Source: Actinomycetota bacterium
GTDB lineage: Bacteria > Actinomycetota > Acidimicrobiia > Acidimicrobiales > Ilumatobacteraceae
Length of the DNA stretch: 64,000 nucleotides
Direction: 5' to 3'
NCBI GenBank assembly: GCA_026393475.1
Contig: JAPLAA010000060.1
Location: forward strand, 62,001 to 126,000
Part shown: positions 1 through 8,164 of the stretch, in pieces
Layout of the letters: every line of letters starts with the position of its first letter
Position numbering within the stretch: position 1 is the stretch's first letter
Notes under the pieces: model-generated
Told to the model about the DNA's origin: nothing
What the model saw: only the letters and a program-made list of their open reading frames with translations
Databases searched by the model: none
Program-made: the position numbers and the translations under genes

Positions 1-130
1 TGCTGCCGGGCCGGATGACGGCCGCCGCCGTTCCGGCATGACGGCGGTACGTCGTGCCCCTGAGCTGGTGTGATGTGAGCGGCTCGGCGGAGCGGCCGAT
101 CTCGTGGGCGTCGGTGCTCGGCTTGCCCGG

Positions 131-203
131 TGGAAGAAGATGGAAGGCGGCTGGAACGGTCGTGGAATCGAGTGGAACTGCCGTGGAACTGGTGGAACGT
201 CGC
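131..203. repeat. Seven phased TGGAA words
   Basis: TGGAA begins at 131, 141, 152, 163, 173, 184 and 193, a spacing of 9 to 11 nt. The run sits just beyond the stop codon of the glycosyltransferase gene on the minus strand. No gene is supported in bases 1-205. The role is unknown. It resembles, in period only, the 11-bp array at 1411-1520. Confidence 0.6.
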
Positions 204-205
204 CG

Positions 206-1366
206 TCAGCGTCGGGCGGTCTCGTACACCTTGACGGTGGCCGCGGCGATCGCCGCCCACGTGTAGTGGTCCTCGATGAGCGTGGCAGCACGCGCCGTCA
301 TCGCCGCAGCACCCGCGGGATCGGACAGCACCTGCTCGATCCGTTCGGCGAGGTCGTGGTGGTTGCCGGGCTCGAACAGCAGCCCGGCATCGGTGCCGTC
401 GACGATCTCGGCCAGGCCGCCCGTGCGCGCCACGATCGTCGGCGCGCCCGCGGCCATCCCCTCGAGGGCGACGATGCCGAAGGGCTCGTACAGCGACGGG
501 ATGATCACGCACCCGGCGCGTTGCAGGATCCGGCGCAGGTCGTCGTCGGGGACGAACCCGGCGAGGTCGACGATGTCGGTGACGCCCTCGACATCGATCT
601 GCGTCTGCAGTTCGGGCAGGTAACTGCCGCGCCCCGCGATGATGCACCGCACATCGGGCACCCGGCTGCGGAGTTCGGCGATGGCGCGAACGAGGACCTG
701 GAAGCCCTTCTCGTACTGGACCCGCCCCCACGCCACGACGAGCGGCTCGCGTTCGCCGATCGCCGGCGGCAGCTTCCAGAGCGCCGGATCGACACCGTTG
801 GGCACCAGGTGCACCTTCTCCATCGGCAGTTCGAAACCGCCGACGACCTCACGGACCATGAAGCGCGAGCAGGCGATGACCTCGCGGGCCTGATAGGTGA
901 GCCACCACTCGACCGCGTTGATCGCGGCCGGCATACCCATCGGCACGTGGCCGCCGTGGCGGCCCCGTTCGGTGGCGTGGATCGTGGCCACCAGGGGCAG
1001 ACCCCACAGCGTCTTCAGGGTGTCGCCGGCCCAGGCCACCAACCAGTCGTGGGCGTGGACGACGTCGGGCCGCCAGTCGCCGAGCCGAGCGGCCATCCCC
1101 ACCAACTGGTGGTTCGCGGACGCCATCCGGGCGACGAGATCGTCGTCGGGCAACCAGGGGAGATCGGTCGAGGCACGCAACACGCGGACACCGTCGACCA
1201 CCTCGTCGTCGGCGACGTCGGGCGCGCCCGGCTCCTGGCGCTGCAGGCTGATGACGACCACGTCGTGACCGGCGCGGGCCATCGCCCTCGTCAGGCCGTC
1301 GACGTGGGCGGCGATGCCACCGACGACGAACGGCGGGTACTCCCACGAGAGCATGAGCACGCGCAT
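206..1366 (-). CDS. Glycosyltransferase family 4, probable glycogen/maltose-1-phosphate synthase
   Basis: A 386-aa GT-B enzyme that probably transfers glucose from a nucleotide sugar during glycogen or maltosyl-phosphate synthesis. The N-terminus MLSWEYPPFVVGG is the glycogen-synthase-type donor/acceptor loop, and EPFGIVALEG near residue 300 is the GT4 E-x7-E motif. An in-frame start lies 58 codons upstream, but those codons are translated tandem repeats. The ATG at 1366 has a TACGGT box seven bases upstream, so I use it as a leaderless start. The gene is divergent from glgB, which supports a glycogen role. Donor (ADP- or UDP-glucose) and acceptor cannot be fixed from sequence alone, so no symbol is given. 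Confidence 0.85.
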   Translation of the reverse strand: MRVLMLSWEYPPFVVGGIAAHVDGLTRAMARAGHDVVVISLQRQEPGAPDVADDEVVDGVRVLRASTDLPWLPDDDLVARMASANHQLVGMAARLGDWRPDVVHAHDWLVAWAGDTLKTLWGLPLVATIHATERGRHGGHVPMGMPAAINAVEWWLTYQAREVIACSRFMVREVVGGFELPMEKVHLVPNGVDPALWKLPPAIGEREPLVVAWGRVQYEKGFQVLVRAIAELRSRVPDVRCIIAGRGSYLPELQTQIDVEGVTDIVDLAGFVPDDDLRRILQRAGCVIIPSLYEPFGIVALEGMAAGAPTIVARTGGLAEIVDGTDAGLLFEPGNHHDLAERIEQVLSDPAGAAAMTARAATLIEDHYTWAAIAAATVKVYETARR

Positions 1367-1373
1367 TGCACCG

Positions 1374-1379
1374 ACCGTA
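1374..1379 (-). promoter_or_regulatory. -10 box of the GT4 gene
   Basis: TACGGT on the minus strand ends 7 nt before the ATG at 1366, the spacing expected of a leaderless transcript. Confidence 0.55.
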
Positions 1380-1410
1380 GTGCGGTGGCCCACCCCCGTC
1401 GTGCTCCCGC

Positions 1411-1520
1411 ATCGCTCGCCGATCGCTCGCGGGTCCCTCGAAGAACGCTCGCCAATGGCTCGAGGATGGCTCGAGGATGGCTCGAGGACGGCTCTCGGAC
1501 GGCTCGAGGACGGCTCTCGG
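1411..1520. repeat. Ten 11-bp tandem units between divergent promoters
   Basis: Ten uninterrupted 11-bp units. Units 5-7 are identical (ATGGCTCGAGG), units 8-10 are ACGGCTC variants, and units 1-4 are more degenerate. CTC at unit positions 5-7 is constant. A weaker unit at 1400-1410 keeps the phase. The array fills the space between the leaderless promoters of the GT4 gene and glgB, one unit per helical turn. It may be a phased binding site for a regulator or architectural protein, but this is inference. Confidence 0.85.
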
Positions 1521-1541
1521 ATGCGTGGGGCGCGAATCACC

Positions 1542-1547
1542 TACGCT
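1542..1547 (+). promoter_or_regulatory. -10 box of glgB
   Basis: TACGCT ends 6 nt before the GTG at 1554, consistent with a leaderless glgB mRNA that starts just after the tandem array. Confidence 0.55.
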
Positions 1548-1553
1548 CTCGAC

Positions 1554-3410
1554 GTGCTGCTCCCGGATCTCGATCTCCACCTGCTCGGCGAAGGGACCCA
1601 TCGGCGTCTCTGGGAGTTGCTCGGCGCGGTCCAACTCGATGACGGCACGATCCGCTTCGCCGTGTGGGCACCCAACGCTCGCGGTGTCGAGGTGGTGGGC
1701 GACTGGAACGGGTGGGTGCCCGTGGCGCTCACCCCGCAGGCGAGTTCGGGCGTGTGGTCGGTGATCTGCCCCGATGCCCGGCCGGGGCATCGCTACAAGT
1801 ACCTCGTCCACGGCGCCGACGGCCAGGTCGTGATGAAGGCCGACCCGATGGCCACCTCGGCGGAGTGCCCGCCGTCGGATGCGAGCGTCGTGGCCGGCCG
1901 CAGCGGGTACGTGTGGGGCGACGAGGCCTGGCTCGAGAACCGTGCGGCGGACACCGCCCGCCCGCTGCGGATCTACGAGGTGCACCTGGGTTCCTGGCGC
2001 CACGGTCTGAGCGACTATCGGTCGATGGGCGACGCGATCGCCGACCATGTGAGCGCCCTCGGCTTCACCCACGTCGAACTGCTGCCGGTCGCCGAGCACC
2101 CCTTCGGCGGGTCGTGGGGCTATCAGGTCACGGGCTACTACGCGCCGACGGCCCGGTACGGCGCACCGGACGACTTCCGTGCGTTCGTCGACGCCCTGCA
2201 CCGCCGCGGCATCGGGGTCATCCTCGACTGGGTGCCGGCGCACTTCCCGAAGGACCGATGGAGCCTCGCCCGCTTCGATGGCACCGCGCTGTACGAGCAC
2301 GCCGATCCGCGTCAGGGTGAGCACCCCGACTGGGGCACCTACGTCTTCAACTACGGGCGCAACGAGGTGCGCAACTTCCTGGTCGCCAACGCCCTCTACT
2401 GGCTGGAGGAGTTCCACATCGACGGGCTGCGCGTCGACGCCGTGGCCAGCATGTTGTACCTCGACTACTCCCGCAAGGAGGGCGAGTGGATCCCGAACGA
2501 GTTCGGGGGACGTGAGAACCTGGCCGCGATCGAGTTCCTCCGACAACTGAACGGTGTCGTGGGCGCGGAGTGTCCGGGCACGATGATGATCGCCGAGGAG
2601 AGCACGTCGTGGCCGAAGGTCACGCACCCGCCCGAGTTCGGCGGCCTCGGCTTCACCCACAAGTGGAACATGGGGTGGATGCACGACACCCTCGGGTATC
2701 TGAAGAACGATCCGGTGCACCGCCAATGGCACCACCACGAGCTCACCTTCGGTCTGCTCTACGCCTTCACCGAACGGTTCGTGCTCCCGCTCAGCCACGA
2801 CGAGGTCGTCCACGGCAAGGGCAGCATGCTCGCCAAGATGGCGGGCGACGACTGGCAGCGCTTCGCCAACCTCCGTGCGCTCTACGCGTGGATGTGGGCG
2901 CTGCCCGGCTCACCGCTGGTGTTCATGGGCGCCGAGCTCGCGTCGTGGACCGAGTGGAACGACGCCGCAGGGCTGCCGTGGCACCTCCTCGACCATGCGC
3001 CACACCGTGGCGTCCGCGATCTCGTCACCGCGCTCAATGCCGCGTCCGACGCGTGGCCGGCGGTGTGGGAGCGCGATCAGGATCCGATGGGTTTCCAGTG
3101 GCTCGAGGCCGACGACGCGGAGAACTCGGTGTACGGCTTCCTGCGCTGGGCCCACGGCGGCAACCACGCCGTGGCGTGCTCGGTCAACTTCACGCCGGTG
3201 CCGCGCGGCGGGTACCGCGTCGGACTGCCGTGGGCCGGCACGTGGGACATCGTCGTCGACACCGACGCCGTGCAGTTCGGCGGCAGTGGGTTCAACGGCG
3301 GGCGCACCACCACCGAGGCCGACGCGACGCCATGGCAGGGACAGCCGTGCTCGGCGATCATCGATCTGCCGCCGCTCGGCGCGATCTGGCTCGCGGCACT
3401 CCGCCCCTGA
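1554..3410 (+). CDS. glgB: 1,4-alpha-glucan branching enzyme
   Basis: A 618-aa GH13 branching enzyme that makes alpha-1,6 branches in glycogen in the cytoplasm. An N-terminal CBM48-like domain (VWAPNARGVEVVGDWNGW) precedes the catalytic barrel. Catalytic motifs are GLRVDAV (nucleophile Asp), MIAEESTSWP (acid/base Glu) and LPLSHDEVVHGKGS (third Asp). GWGYQVTGYY-type residues near 180 are typical of the family. The length is slightly short of the usual 640-730 aa because the extra N-terminal domain is missing. I chose GTG 1554 over ATG 1521 because TACGCT sits six bases before it and because ATG 1521 abuts the repeat array. It pairs with the divergent GT4 synthase. Confidence 0.95.
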   Translation: MLLPDLDLHLLGEGTHRRLWELLGAVQLDDGTIRFAVWAPNARGVEVVGDWNGWVPVALTPQASSGVWSVICPDARPGHRYKYLVHGADGQVVMKADPMATSAECPPSDASVVAGRSGYVWGDEAWLENRAADTARPLRIYEVHLGSWRHGLSDYRSMGDAIADHVSALGFTHVELLPVAEHPFGGSWGYQVTGYYAPTARYGAPDDFRAFVDALHRRGIGVILDWVPAHFPKDRWSLARFDGTALYEHADPRQGEHPDWGTYVFNYGRNEVRNFLVANALYWLEEFHIDGLRVDAVASMLYLDYSRKEGEWIPNEFGGRENLAAIEFLRQLNGVVGAECPGTMMIAEESTSWPKVTHPPEFGGLGFTHKWNMGWMHDTLGYLKNDPVHRQWHHHELTFGLLYAFTERFVLPLSHDEVVHGKGSMLAKMAGDDWQRFANLRALYAWMWALPGSPLVFMGAELASWTEWNDAAGLPWHLLDHAPHRGVRDLVTALNAASDAWPAVWERDQDPMGFQWLEADDAENSVYGFLRWAHGGNHAVACSVNFTPVPRGGYRVGLPWAGTWDIVVDTDAVQFGGSGFNGGRTTTEADATPWQGQPCSAIIDLPPLGAIWLAALRP

Positions 3411-3465
3411 CCCGCCACCGACCGGCCCGACGACGCCCGCACCACCGACCGTCCGCGCTCGCGAC

Positions 3466-4236
3466 ATGACCGACCACGAGCGCCCCCGACCCGATCACCC
3501 CGACCGCCCCCGACCCGGCCGCCCGGAGTCGGGATCGCGCCGTCCTCATCCGTGGCGCGACCCCGAACTGCGGCCGGTCGTCGCGGCCAGCGTGACCCTC
3601 GGCGCGGCGGTGGGCGTGTTCGCGATCTCGTTCGGCGTCGGCTCGGTCAGCGCCGGTGCCTCGGTGCTGCAGACCTGTGTCATGTCGCTGCTCGTGTTCA
3701 CCGGGGCGTCGCAGCTCTCGGCGGTCAGCGTGATCGGCGCCGGCGGCACCACCGCCTCGGCGCTCGGCGGTGCGCTCGTGCTGGCCGCCCGCAACGGCGT
3801 CTACGCGCTCACCATGGGCAGGCGCATCGAGGGACGGTTGCCCGCCCGGCTCGTCGCCGCTCAGCTGACGATCGACGAGTCGACCGCGATGTCGGTCGCG
3901 CAGGACGACCCGACCGCACAGCGGGCGGCGTTCTGGATCACCGGGCTGAGCGTCTACGTGTTCTGGAACACCGGCACGCTGATCGGCGCGCTCCTCGGCA
4001 CTGCGATCGATCCGGTGACGTTCGGCCTCGACGCCGCGTTCCCTGCGGCGTACGTGGCGATGGTGTGGCCGCAGCTCCGCACGCCGCGCGGCCGGTGGGC
4101 GGCCCTGCTCGGCTCGTTGCTGTGCCTGGCCCTCGTACCGGTGCTGCCCGTCGGCGTGCCGATCCTGTGTGCGGCGCTGGCGGTGCTCGTCGGCATCCCG
4201 CCCGACCGCACCAGCCCGCAGGGGTCGACGCCGTGA
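3466..4236 (+). CDS. azlC: AzlC family branched-chain amino acid exporter subunit
   Basis: A 256-aa inner-membrane protein, the large subunit of an AzlCD (BrnFE-like) exporter for branched-chain amino acids or related compounds. It shows the family pattern: the GVFAISFGVGSVSAG helix, then FTGASQLSAVSVIGAGG, then LVLAARNGVYALTMG. About seven hydrophobic segments follow a charged, proline-rich N-terminal tail of about 30 residues. The start is ATG 3466. The stop overlaps the GTG of azlD by four bases, which indicates translational coupling. It lies 55 bases after glgB and may be read through from it. Confidence 0.88.
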   Translation: MTDHERPRPDHPDRPRPGRPESGSRRPHPWRDPELRPVVAASVTLGAAVGVFAISFGVGSVSAGASVLQTCVMSLLVFTGASQLSAVSVIGAGGTTASALGGALVLAARNGVYALTMGRRIEGRLPARLVAAQLTIDESTAMSVAQDDPTAQRAAFWITGLSVYVFWNTGTLIGALLGTAIDPVTFGLDAAFPAAYVAMVWPQLRTPRGRWAALLGSLLCLALVPVLPVGVPILCAALAVLVGIPPDRTSPQGSTP

Positions 4237-4541
4237 CCTGGACGCTCGTGCTCACGCTCGCGGCCGGCGCGTTCGCGTGCAAGGCCATCGGCTTCTTCCT
4301 GCTCGCCGGACGCCCGCTGCCGGCCGTGGTCGACCGGTGCCTCGCGCTCATCCCCGCGGCCGTGGTCGCGGCGCTCGTGGTGAAGGACACCTTCAGCTCG
4401 GGTCAGCACCTCGAGGTCGATCCACGTGCGCTCGGCGTCGGTGTGGCCGTCGTGGCAGTGTGGCGTCGGGCGCCCTTCGTCGTGGTCGTGGTGCTCGCTG
4501 CCACCGTGACGGCGTTGGCGCGGCAGGCGGGCTGGCACTGA
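4233..4541 (+). CDS. azlD: AzlD family transporter small subunit
   Basis: A 102-aa protein with three to four hydrophobic segments and the family pattern FACKAIGFFLLAGRPLP then LALIPAAVVAALVVKDTF. It is the obligate small partner of AzlC in the export complex. The GTG start lies inside the azlC stop (GTGA, 4-base overlap). The length matches the usual 100-110 aa. The substrate cannot be read from sequence. Branched-chain amino acids are the family default and would suit a genome segment that also holds leuA and leuCD, though those are not adjacent. Confidence 0.88.
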   Translation: MTWTLVLTLAAGAFACKAIGFFLLAGRPLPAVVDRCLALIPAAVVAALVVKDTFSSGQHLEVDPRALGVGVAVVAVWRRAPFVVVVVLAATVTALARQAGWH

Positions 4542-4578
4542 CGAGCGTCCGGCGACGAGCGTCACCGCGGGTCAGTGC
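4535..4578. terminator. Weak inverted repeat between convergent genes
   Basis: GCACTGAC (4535-4542) and GTCAGTGC (4571-4578) form an 8-bp stem around a 28-nt loop that itself holds GACGAGCGTC twice. It lies at the convergence of azlD and the SRPBCC gene. There is no U-tract. Confidence 0.35.
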
Positions 4579-4582
4579 AGGA

Positions 4583-5032
4583 TCAGGACGACTGCTCGAC
4601 GATGCGGGCGAGGCCGCGCAGGTTGCGACGCCAGATCGCGCCCATCACCAGCTTGCCGCCGATCCACGCCCCGATCGGGCCGCCCAGCCACCAGGGGAAG
4701 ATCAGCTCCTCCGCCCAGGTGAAGCGGGTGCGCCGACCGAGGTCGATCGGCGTGAGGGTGAACATGCCGGTGCCGGTGACGATGCCCGTGTGGCGGACGC
4801 CCATCGCTTCGCCGGGCCGCCACTCGGTGATCTCCATCTGATCGACCAGCTTGATCGGGCCCACCTTGGTGTCGCACAGGAAGCGGGTGCCGACACCTCG
4901 GGTCTGATCGGTCTCGAAGCGGATCGCGACGGCGTCGTGCATCCAGTCGACATGGCGTTCGACGGGCTCGACGACCTCCCAGACCCGCTGCGGGGTCGCG
5001 TCGATCTCGATCGAGACCGAGATGTGGGCCAC
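4583..5032 (-). CDS. SRPBCC (START-like) family protein
   Basis: A 149-aa single-domain helix-grip protein. The N-terminus (MAHISVSIEIDATPQRVWEVVEP) and the pattern WRPGEAMGVRHTG then TRFTWAEEL fit polyketide-cyclase/SRPBCC proteins, which bind hydrophobic ligands. No enzyme residues can be assigned. It starts one base after the galT stop on the same strand, so it is probably the last gene of a methyltransferase-galT-SRPBCC operon. The ligand is unknown, and nothing ties it functionally to galactose metabolism beyond position. Confidence 0.75.
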   Translation of the reverse strand: MAHISVSIEIDATPQRVWEVVEPVERHVDWMHDAVAIRFETDQTRGVGTRFLCDTKVGPIKLVDQMEITEWRPGEAMGVRHTGIVTGTGMFTLTPIDLGRRTRFTWAEELIFPWWLGGPIGAWIGGKLVMGAIWRRNLRGLARIVEQSS

Positions 5033-5033
5033 G

Positions 5034-6017
5034 TCAGGCGTGGACGGCGACGTCGCGCAGGTGCGCAGCCGCCGTCTCGGGCGGCACGATGTTGATCAGC
5101 ACGCCTGTGCCCCGCTCGAATCCGGCGGTCGTGACGAGCTTCGGCCAGATGCTCACGTACCAGTGGAACGCACCGGTGTAGTGGTGCGGCGCAGTGCGGA
5201 ACACGAGGTTGAAGCTGACGTCGCCGACGGCCTCGCGCAGGTGAGCGATCGCATCGCGGATGGCGATGCCCATCGCCGCCAGGGTGGCGTCGTTGGAGTC
5301 GGTGAGGTGCAGGTCGTGGCTGCGCGGGATGATCATCATCTCGAACGGCGAGCCACTCCAGAACGGGCAGATGCAGACCACGTCGTCGTTGGCGAACACG
5401 ACGCGCTTGCCGTCGACCAGTTCGGCCTCGACCGTGGCGCAGAGGATGCAGCCACCTTCGAACCGGCTGAAGCCGCGCTGCTCCTCGAGCACCTCGCCCG
5501 GCACGAACGGCAGCCCGAGGAGCTGGCCGTGCGGGTGGGCGAGCGAGGCGCCGGCCTCGCGGCCGTGGTTGATGATCGCCTGCGTGAAGCGCAGGTTGGT
5601 GGCGCTGGCGTGCTCCTGGAAGCGACGCTGCAGCACGCGCATCATGTCGGCCGCATCGATGTCGCTGAGGCTGTGCAGCCCGCCGTTGTGATCGGGCGTG
5701 TACACGAACACCTCGTGGATGCCGCTGGCTTCGGCCTCGACGTGCACGGGACCGAGGTGGTGCACCGAGAACGGCTCGTCGCCGTAGAACGCTGGGTACA
5801 GGTTCGGCATCACGCGCATCTTCCAGCTGCCGCCGGCATCGAGCTGTTCGAGCGACGGAGTGGTCGATTCCTCGTTGCCGGGGCAGAACGGACAGGGACG
5901 ATCGGGGCCGGCCTCGACCTCGGCCACGCGGGGCGCGAAGTCGCTGGGCCGTTCGGCCCGCTCGGCGACGATGGTGACCCATCGGCCGGTGAGTGGGTTC
6001 AGGCGAAGTTGGCTCAC
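5034..6017 (-). CDS. galT: Galactose-1-phosphate uridylyltransferase
   Basis: A 327-aa enzyme of the Leloir pathway that exchanges UMP between UDP-glucose and galactose-1-phosphate. CPFCPGNE near residue 45 supplies zinc ligands, and HPHGQLLGLPF near residue 165 carries the catalytic HPH triad. A second zinc/iron site region (CILCATV) follows. The start is ambiguous: GTG 6017 (VSQLRLNPLTGRW) fits the family N-terminus, while GTG 6029 adds four residues. It lies 31 bases after a methyltransferase gene and one base before the SRPBCC gene, all on the minus strand. Confidence 0.92.
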   Translation of the reverse strand: MSQLRLNPLTGRWVTIVAERAERPSDFAPRVAEVEAGPDRPCPFCPGNEESTTPSLEQLDAGGSWKMRVMPNLYPAFYGDEPFSVHHLGPVHVEAEASGIHEVFVYTPDHNGGLHSLSDIDAADMMRVLQRRFQEHASATNLRFTQAIINHGREAGASLAHPHGQLLGLPFVPGEVLEEQRGFSRFEGGCILCATVEAELVDGKRVVFANDDVVCICPFWSGSPFEMMIIPRSHDLHLTDSNDATLAAMGIAIRDAIAHLREAVGDVSFNLVFRTAPHHYTGAFHWYVSIWPKLVTTAGFERGTGVLINIVPPETAAAHLRDVAVHA

Positions 6018-6048
6018 AGCACCCACCACCTTAGAGCGATTGTTCTGG

Positions 6049-6927
6049 TCATGTACGAACCTGTCCCGGTTTTCCCGGCGACGTATACACCGTCACATGA
6101 CGGTCGCTCGTGTCGTCGAAAGCGCTGCGGTCGTAGTCGGCCCAGCGCTCCGCCAGCCGGAGACCACTGTGCGCGGCCATCCGGTCGAGTTCGGCCGGAT
6201 CGGCCCAGCGGATCGACCACGGACGGAGGCGGACGCCGCCCGTCTCGGAGATCTCGATGAACTGCCCTTCCGCCATCTGGGTGGTCGCGTCGTGGACGCT
6301 CGCGCTCAGTACCACCGAGTCGGCGGTCATCGATCGGACCGTCACCTGCGAGCCGCGCGGCCGATCGCCGCTGCTGCCGTTGCCGTCGCTGTTGCCGTTG
6401 GCGTCGCTGCCGTCGCTGCCGTCGCTGCCGTTGCCGTGTCGAGGCACGAACGCTTCGACGACGAACGCGCCGTCCGCGGCCAACGCGTCGGCCACGCGGT
6501 CGAAGCACGCCTGTTGCCGCTCGGCGGTCGTGAGGTTGAACACGGTGTTGTACGCGGCGAGGACGACGTCGTACTGCCCAGAGGGCAGATCGTCGACCAT
6601 GTCGCCCAGCACGGTCTTGACGGTCCTGTCAGGGTCGGCGGATGCAAGTCGTTCCAGCATCTTCCGGCTGGTGTCGACACCGGTCACCTCCGCCACCCGC
6701 GCCCGGAGGGGGAGCGCCAGCCGGCCCGTGCCGACCCCGAGCTCGAGGACGGATCCGGGTCGTGAGCCGTTCGCCGTCGCGAGATCGGCCACGAACGCCA
6801 CGGTGGTCTCGAGGTCGGTGATGTCCGCGTACCAGTCGTCGTACACGTCGGCGAACGCGTCGCCGTAGGAGTCGGATCGGAAGCCCCGCACCCCCGCATC
6901 ATCGCTCGTCGGTAGCGTGGGAGCCAT
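6049..6927 (-). CDS. Class I SAM-dependent methyltransferase
   Basis: A 292-aa Rossmann-fold methyltransferase. Motif I is VLELGVGTGRLALPL (residues about 60-75), followed by the acidic VTGVDTS and by VLGDMVDDLP. The substrate is unknown. A low-complexity Asn-Gly-Ser-Asp insert lies at about 163-185, encoded by imperfect triplet repeats at 6370-6440. The ATG at 6927 overlaps the ATG of the divergent desulfurase within a single CATG. A GTG at 6891 is an alternative start. It probably heads the operon with galT and the SRPBCC gene. Confidence 0.82.
   Translation of the reverse strand: MAPTLPTSDDAGVRGFRSDSYGDAFADVYDDWYADITDLETTVAFVADLATANGSRPGSVLELGVGTGRLALPLRARVAEVTGVDTSRKMLERLASADPDRTVKTVLGDMVDDLPSGQYDVVLAAYNTVFNLTTAERQQACFDRVADALAADGAFVVEAFVPRHGNGSDGSDGSDANGNSDGNGSSGDRPRGSQVTVRSMTADSVVLSASVHDATTQMAEGQFIEISETGGVRLRPWSIRWADPAELDRMAAHSGLRLAERWADYDRSAFDDTSDRHVTVYTSPGKPGQVRT
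6913..6918 (+). promoter_or_regulatory. -10 box of the cysteine desulfurase gene
   Basis: TAGCGT ends 7 nt before ATG 6926, suggesting a leaderless mRNA. The box lies inside the 5' coding end of the divergent methyltransferase. Confidence 0.5.
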
Positions 6928-8164
6928 GTCGGGACGCGCCGTGGACCCCTTGCACCAGCAGGACCAGCCAGCCGCGCTCGTCTATCTCGACCACGCCGCC
7001 ACCACGCCGATGCGCCGCGAGGCGATCGATGCGATGCTGCCGTTCCTCGACCAGCAGTACGCGAACCCGAACGGCTCGCACCGCTTCGCTCGCCAGGCCC
7101 GCGCCGCGCTCGACGACGCTCGCGAGACCGTCGCCTCGGTCCTCGGCTGCGGTCCGGGCGAGGTGATCTTCACAGGGGGTGGCACCGAGAGCGACAACAC
7201 GTCGGTCCTCGGCGTCGTCGCGGCCCGTGGTGGCACCGCCGTGTGTCCCGCGGTCGAGCATCATGCAGTGCTGCACGCGGTCGAGCACGTCCACGGGCGG
7301 GTCGTGCCGGTCGACCGCAGCGGCCGGGTCGACCTCGAGCAGCTCGCCGCTGCGATCGACGGCGACGTGTCCGTGGTGTCGGTCATGGCGGTGAACAACG
7401 AGGTCGGGGCGATCACCGACATCGCCGCCGCGGCGGCCGTGGCCCGCCGAGCGAACCCCGACGTCGTCGTGCACACCGACGCGGTGCAGGCGGCCTCGTG
7501 GCTCGACCTGCGCACGATCACGCCGCACGTCGACCTGCTGTCGCTCTCGGCGCACAAGTTCGGCGGACCGAAGGGCGTCGGCGTGCTGGTGGCACGCGGC
7601 CAGGCCCGGTTCGAACCGCTGCTCATCGGCGGAGGTCAGGAGCGCGAACGCCGCAGCGGCACCCAGAACGTCGCCGGCATCGTGGCGATGGCCGAGGCGC
7701 TGCGCCTCGCCGATCTCGAGCGCGACGCCGAACGCCAGCGGCTCACCGTGCTGCGCGACCGACTCGTCGACGGCATCGTCGGCCGGCTCGACGGGGTGAT
7801 CGAGACGGTGCCGCGCGAGCACAAGGTGGCCGGCTCGGCGCACCTGTGCCTGCAGGGCGTCGAGAACGAGGCGTTGCTGTTCCTCCTCGACGAGGCGGGT
7901 GTGTGCGCGAGCGCCGCGTCTGCGTGCGCCGCGGGGGCGATGGAGCCGTCGCACGTCCTCGCCGGCATGGGCGTCGATCGGGACTGGGCCGTGGGTGCGC
8001 TGCGGCTCACGCTCGGGCGCACCACCACCGAGGTGGACGTCGACGTCGCCGTCGCGGCGGTCGTCGGTGCGGTCACCCGGATCCGTAGCCACGCCACCGC
8101 TGCCACCGCTGCCGCCGCTGCCACCGCTGCGAGCGTCCGGGCCGACGCGGAGGCGCGCTCGTGA
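6926..8164 (+). CDS. Cysteine desulfurase (IscS/NifS type)
   Basis: A 412-aa PLP enzyme that takes sulfur from cysteine as an enzyme persulfide. LVYLDHAATTPMR opens the fold, SAHKFGGPKG carries the PLP lysine and ASACAAGAMEPSH the catalytic cysteine, and RSGTQNVAGIVAM is also typical. The last 25 residues are Ala/Thr-rich, coded by GCCACCGCT-like repeats, and go beyond the usual 380-390 aa. The next gene, mnmA, overlaps by four bases, so this enzyme probably feeds sulfur to tRNA 2-thiouridine synthesis and perhaps to Fe-S clusters. I chose ATG 6926 over GTG 6917 because of the TAGCGT box. Confidence 0.92.
   Translation: MSGRAVDPLHQQDQPAALVYLDHAATTPMRREAIDAMLPFLDQQYANPNGSHRFARQARAALDDARETVASVLGCGPGEVIFTGGGTESDNTSVLGVVAARGGTAVCPAVEHHAVLHAVEHVHGRVVPVDRSGRVDLEQLAAAIDGDVSVVSVMAVNNEVGAITDIAAAAAVARRANPDVVVHTDAVQAASWLDLRTITPHVDLLSLSAHKFGGPKGVGVLVARGQARFEPLLIGGGQERERRSGTQNVAGIVAMAEALRLADLERDAERQRLTVLRDRLVDGIVGRLDGVIETVPREHKVAGSAHLCLQGVENEALLFLLDEAGVCASAASACAAGAMEPSHVLAGMGVDRDWAVGALRLTLGRTTTEVDVDVAVAAVVGAVTRIRSHATAATAAAAATAASVRADAEARS

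Noticed and set aside
1367-1540. N-terminal extension of the GT4 protein encoded by the repeat array
   Set aside because: The residues are translated 11-bp repeats (SSRPRAVLEPS-like), and the family N-terminus starts at 1366 with a -10 box at the right distance.
849-2813. Minus-strand open frame of 654 codons across glgB
   Set aside because: It is antisense to glgB, with His/Val/Asp-rich shadow composition, and runs out of frame through the GT4 gene and the 11-bp array.
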